Assembly (NCBI GenBank): GCA_021613375.1
Contig: CM038706.1
Span: 23,639,366 to 23,703,365, forward strand
Direction: 5' to 3'
DNA: 64,000 bases
From: Megaleporinus macrocephalus
Lineage: Eukaryota > Chordata > Actinopteri > Characiformes > Anostomidae
Shown piece by piece: positions 59,901 to 64,000 of the stretch; positions within the stretch are counted from its first letter, which is position 1; every line of letters begins with the position of its first letter. The notes below the pieces were generated by a model. That model saw only the letters and a program-made list of their open reading frames with translations, made no database searches and was not told where the DNA came from. The position numbers were made by a program, and so were the translations under genes.

Positions 59901-62826
59901 ACCGTACGTGTGGATGACAGCACATATACATAATGACTGTATCACTCTTAATGTCATTTGTTTTTATTACATTATTTCATTATATTGTTTCTGAAATTTT
60001 ACTGGTGACAAAGGCTCACTGACCAATCATGAGCACCTCTGATGTTGGCATGGCCACAACTGAGATGATGTACCAGCTGCATTCCAGCAAAATTAACAGC
60101 TGAGAGTAGAATCACTCGTAAGGTTTTAGCTCCTGAAATGAGGTGGAGAAAATATTTCTTTTTGCTATTCCACAGTGGAAATCCTGTACAGTGTTGCAGC
60201 TTGCCTCTTCTGTGAGGTCCAAATAAGATCTTATTTATACATACAAGACTGAGTTGAGAGACATCAAGCCGCGAGTGATGGAGCTCATGAATTTTCAGCT
60301 CTGAGGTGGAGAACCTCTCCGTTCCCCTCTTGATTTTCCAAAGTAAGAGCCATCCTTGAGAACCGTTCTTGTTAAACTGTCTAATTTTTTCCTGTGTTGT
60401 GAGAAGTAAAGGACATTTTCATAAACATTCTGCCCATTTTTTTGAGGCAAAAACAAACAAGTGAAAAAAATGAACCAAGTGTATATAATTTTAATGTAAA
60501 TTCAGAATATTTCGGAGTATTCCATCCAAATATTTCACCTTTTCACGTTGCTTTTCTATGATGCGTTTGCTGTAACGGCCTTTAGAAGTTGATTCTCTTT
60601 CAAAGATGAAAGCTTTAAGTGTTTTAACAGTTTTGGTAGTCTACCAGGTCTTATAAACTTATTTTTGGAGTCTGCATTTCTAAAATTTTGCCTTATAAAA
60701 TAAGCTTGTTTTATGTAGATGGAAAGGAATACAGAAATGTATCTACTCCCTGTAGCAGAACATTTAGCTTAGTGCTGGGATCATCTAGATGAACTTTAAT
60801 CTAGAGCTAATTTATGGTCTATTATTTTTACTCACATGTGTTTCTGAGCATGTTGGGATATTGTTAATACTTCAGGAACCTTGAAAACATTAAGTGCAGC
60901 ATAAATGTTGAATAACATTTCACAGTAGTTTTGCTTCCTACGTAACAAATATCAGAAGAAATAAATATTGAGACGTGTCGTATTGTAAAACAATATTTTT
61001 GCCATATTCCAAACCCCTACTTTAAGCATAAGCTAATAGAAAAAAGAGGGCAGGTTGTGGTTTCTCCTTTCAGGGGAAAAAACTAACAAAATAAATAACA
61101 GCTGACTATGACAGTTTTAGGACAACACATTAAAAACAAACAAACAAACTATCACGGCTGTTTGCTGAACCGCTACGTCCTTCAAAAATCACATCGCACC
61201 AGGACGGCCCGTAATGAGACTTTTATTTCACCATGGTGGGAAAAGGCAAGGCAGAGGCCTGGTTTACTGCTTCTTAATTAACTTTAATCCAACAATCCTG
61301 ACTAGAACACTTGCAGTTTCTAGTTTTGATGCAGGAGAGAGAAAGAGGGCGAGAAAGAAAGAGAGAGAGGAAGGGGCAGTGAGAGAATAAAACTGGATAT
61401 TCTGTGTCCCCAGGAGGAGAGAGCCCAGGCTTACACTCCTCTGTCTGGCTGCAGCACGTTGCTGCATGTTTTAGTGATGAGATAATGATGCGCTGGGTGT
61501 GTGAGTGTGTCCAGGCCCTTGAGAAGTCAAGTAAATTGTGTGTGTTTTTCTGTGTAATGCTGTGTGTGTGTGTGTTTCTGGATGGAGGAAAACTCCATCA
61601 CTGGTGTGATCGTAGAAGTGTGCATGCTCTTTACCAGTTACATAAGAAACAAAGAAGAACCCTTTTGTTTACTTCCAGTTATTCAGTGCTAGCTGCTGGC
61701 TCGTGTGTCAGGTGTCACTGGTGTAATGTCAGGGTGAACCGCTGGTGACGCGTCAAGGCATGACCGCTGGGGATCTCCACTGACTTGCAGCTTCTGGAAA
61801 AAGTGTTACTAATCATGGTGGGCTGTCAGTTTGCGAGCTGTATAATTTGGGGGTGGCTGTATGAGTGAACTTGCTGAGGGGGTCATGTGTCTGCCTAGGC
61901 CTAAAGCACCATCCGCCAAGGTCAACGGCAGCGCAAGTCCAACAGTAATGATGTTTATGAGGTGTGTTTTTGTGAAAGTGGGCCATGACTGGTCAAAACT
62001 GGGGAGTTGTGTTTGTGTTTATTATTATCATTACATTTTTTATTTGTACCGGCTACGTCCATATTACCAGGAGTGTTTACCCTTATTGTAACAAACATAT
62101 ATGTTGTTTACAAAGCTGTAAATACAAATATAACCCACAAATATGATCTTTTAACATCTGATCTTAGCCACTTTCGTATGTGACTGTACATTGGATACAT
62201 ATTGGACTTGAAGCCAACCTTAATGAGAATGCTCAGATCCACGTAAACCAGTAACAGTGAACGCATCGGAATCTGTTGGGTAGAAATTATTTGAGAAGAC
62301 AAATGTAGAAAAATCTTCTCTAATAACAAACAGCTGAGAGCAAATTACCTTTATGATAAAGGCTTGCCTGTATGTCACCAACCGAGTGTATGTCTAGCAG
62401 TGATGGTAATGTTATTTGTTTTTACTATTTGAATATCCACATTTGTAAATTAATAGTATTCTAATCTCCTAACAAGGAAATATTCTGTATTGATAATTCA
62501 TAAAGAAGCTCAAGAAGCTCACAGACTATGTTCAGAGGCAATCTGTACACGGTCCTTCAGTTGATTTAGTGTTTGAGTGGACTGTCAAACTACTTCTATA
62601 CTGTTCAGATATTTGTATGCTTGTAATATCTGCACAACTGTGCTACTATAATTCATTCTGTCAAACATTGTAGAGTATTTAATTCCTTCACAGCCCAAAT
62701 GCCTCTAGCTAGAAATATACAAAATGATTAAAAAAAAAAATACCATCAGAAAAATGTTATCAGATGTTATTTAGGTTAGAGGATAGTAAAAGGTTAAAAG
62801 TTATTATTATAATTATACTTCAAAAG

Positions 62827-62847
62827 TATTATTATTATTATTATTAT
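62827..62847. repeat. (ATT)n microsatellite
   Basis: Seven ATT units in an AT-rich intron stretch. Confidence 0.85.
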
Positions 62848-63557
62848 CATGAAGCTACTTTTTGAGTTCTAGTACTTCCTACCAATGTCTTACAAATCTG
62901 ACATTGCCCATGTTTGTGCCATGACTTTGTCTTAAAGTGGAAGTTTTGTACAGTGTTGTAAAAAGTAACCAGACAGAAAACAAATGTCCATAAATAAATA
63001 CATATGATTATATATTATAATAGAAATGTATGTATTTGTTAAATTTCATGATCTGTATGGTTGGGCAATATTTGGATAGTTTTATTTATTGGCATATTGT
63101 TACTTTTTTTTATTTCAAACTGAGAATAGTTGGTCCTGTTTAACTGGTTTTAGTGCAAAGCTGTTTGTGAAATCAGTGTATTTTTTAATAACATTTGAAA
63201 TGCGGTGTCAAATCTCAAGAAAAACGAAATATTGTGATACGTGTTGTGCTTCATGTTTTGGTTTTTGTAATTGTTGTAATGTTATATTTTTGCTATGTTG
63301 CCCACCCATGCCATCCAGCAAGTGATGAACATTCAGTTAACATAGATATCAGAGAGAGTGAGAGTGGAGAAATGATAGTACAATAGAATATATGTTTATA
63401 AAAAGAAATTGCTTGGCAACAGTGAACCGTATGTTTATAGTCATTATGTCACTGATACAGTATTTATATCTGTCATAATTATTACTGAGCATTGGGCATG
63501 GGGAACACAGGCTCTTGTATGGCTGCCCCACAGTGTCTATTCCTATTAGTCAATAAT

Positions 63558-63870
<313 letters not shown>

Positions 63871-64000
63871 ATAGGGGAAAAGTATGTGTGACACTGTGAT
63901 TTAACTCTGTGCTCAAATGCAGGAGCGTGTTTACAGCGGTGTGATGAGGTGGTATATAATTAGATTTAACAGTGTGCAGTATGTGTATATATATTTTTTG

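Overview
The window is vertebrate nuclear DNA, most likely from a ray-finned fish. It has large introns and intergenic space, fish-type hAT, Tc1/mariner and tRNA-SINE repeats, CpG-rich promoters and no dense open reading frames. Several repeats (the short dispersed element at 18.95 kb, the GGTTCTTT-type elements, the 'tactgtgcaaaagtc' fragment at 59.8 kb) are ones I associate with otophysan fishes such as characins and catfishes. That narrower placement is recalled, not searched.

Only one coding segment can be named with confidence: the first coding exon of akt3 on the + strand (52588-52633), encoding MSDVTIVKEGWVQKR plus the first base of a split Gly codon and ending in a perfect GTAAGT donor. 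The rest of akt3 must lie beyond 64000, because 52634-64000 reads as its first coding intron. A strong CpG-rich promoter at 37.97-38.93 kb has a BANP-type TCTCGCGAGA palindrome, a consensus CRE and a CAG|GTAAAC donor. It is the best candidate for the upstream non-coding akt3 exon, and a second GA-rich leader or alternative promoter directly precedes the coding exon. A separate GC- and GA-rich island at 1.85-2.9 kb looks like the start of another gene. A minus-strand donor there suggests a divergent neighbour; zbtb18 is only a guess from mammalian gene order.

Layout: 0-2.9 kb promoter island of an unidentified neighbour. 2.9-10 kb intergenic, with conserved-looking unique blocks and a 220-bp near-identical duplication (4.96 and 6.68 kb). 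10-20 kb repeat-rich: SINE, hAT with an intact 8-bp target duplication, and a local 194-bp duplication around a three-copy tandem array. 22-27.6 kb two large minisatellites (17-bp and 19-bp units). 27.8-36 kb hAT, SINE, a D1-D2-D1 direct-repeat structure, a dead mariner-type transposase and a G-quadruplex run. 38-52.6 kb promoter to first coding exon of akt3, with a Tc1-like relic. 52.6-64 kb akt3 intron, ending in a 300-bp TG/TATGTG array.

I see no rRNA, no CRISPR array, no operon and no novel multi-gene system. The most unusual objects are the minisatellites with higher-order structure and the local duplications. Identities with known repeat families and all calls of conserved elements rest on reading and recall, not on alignment.
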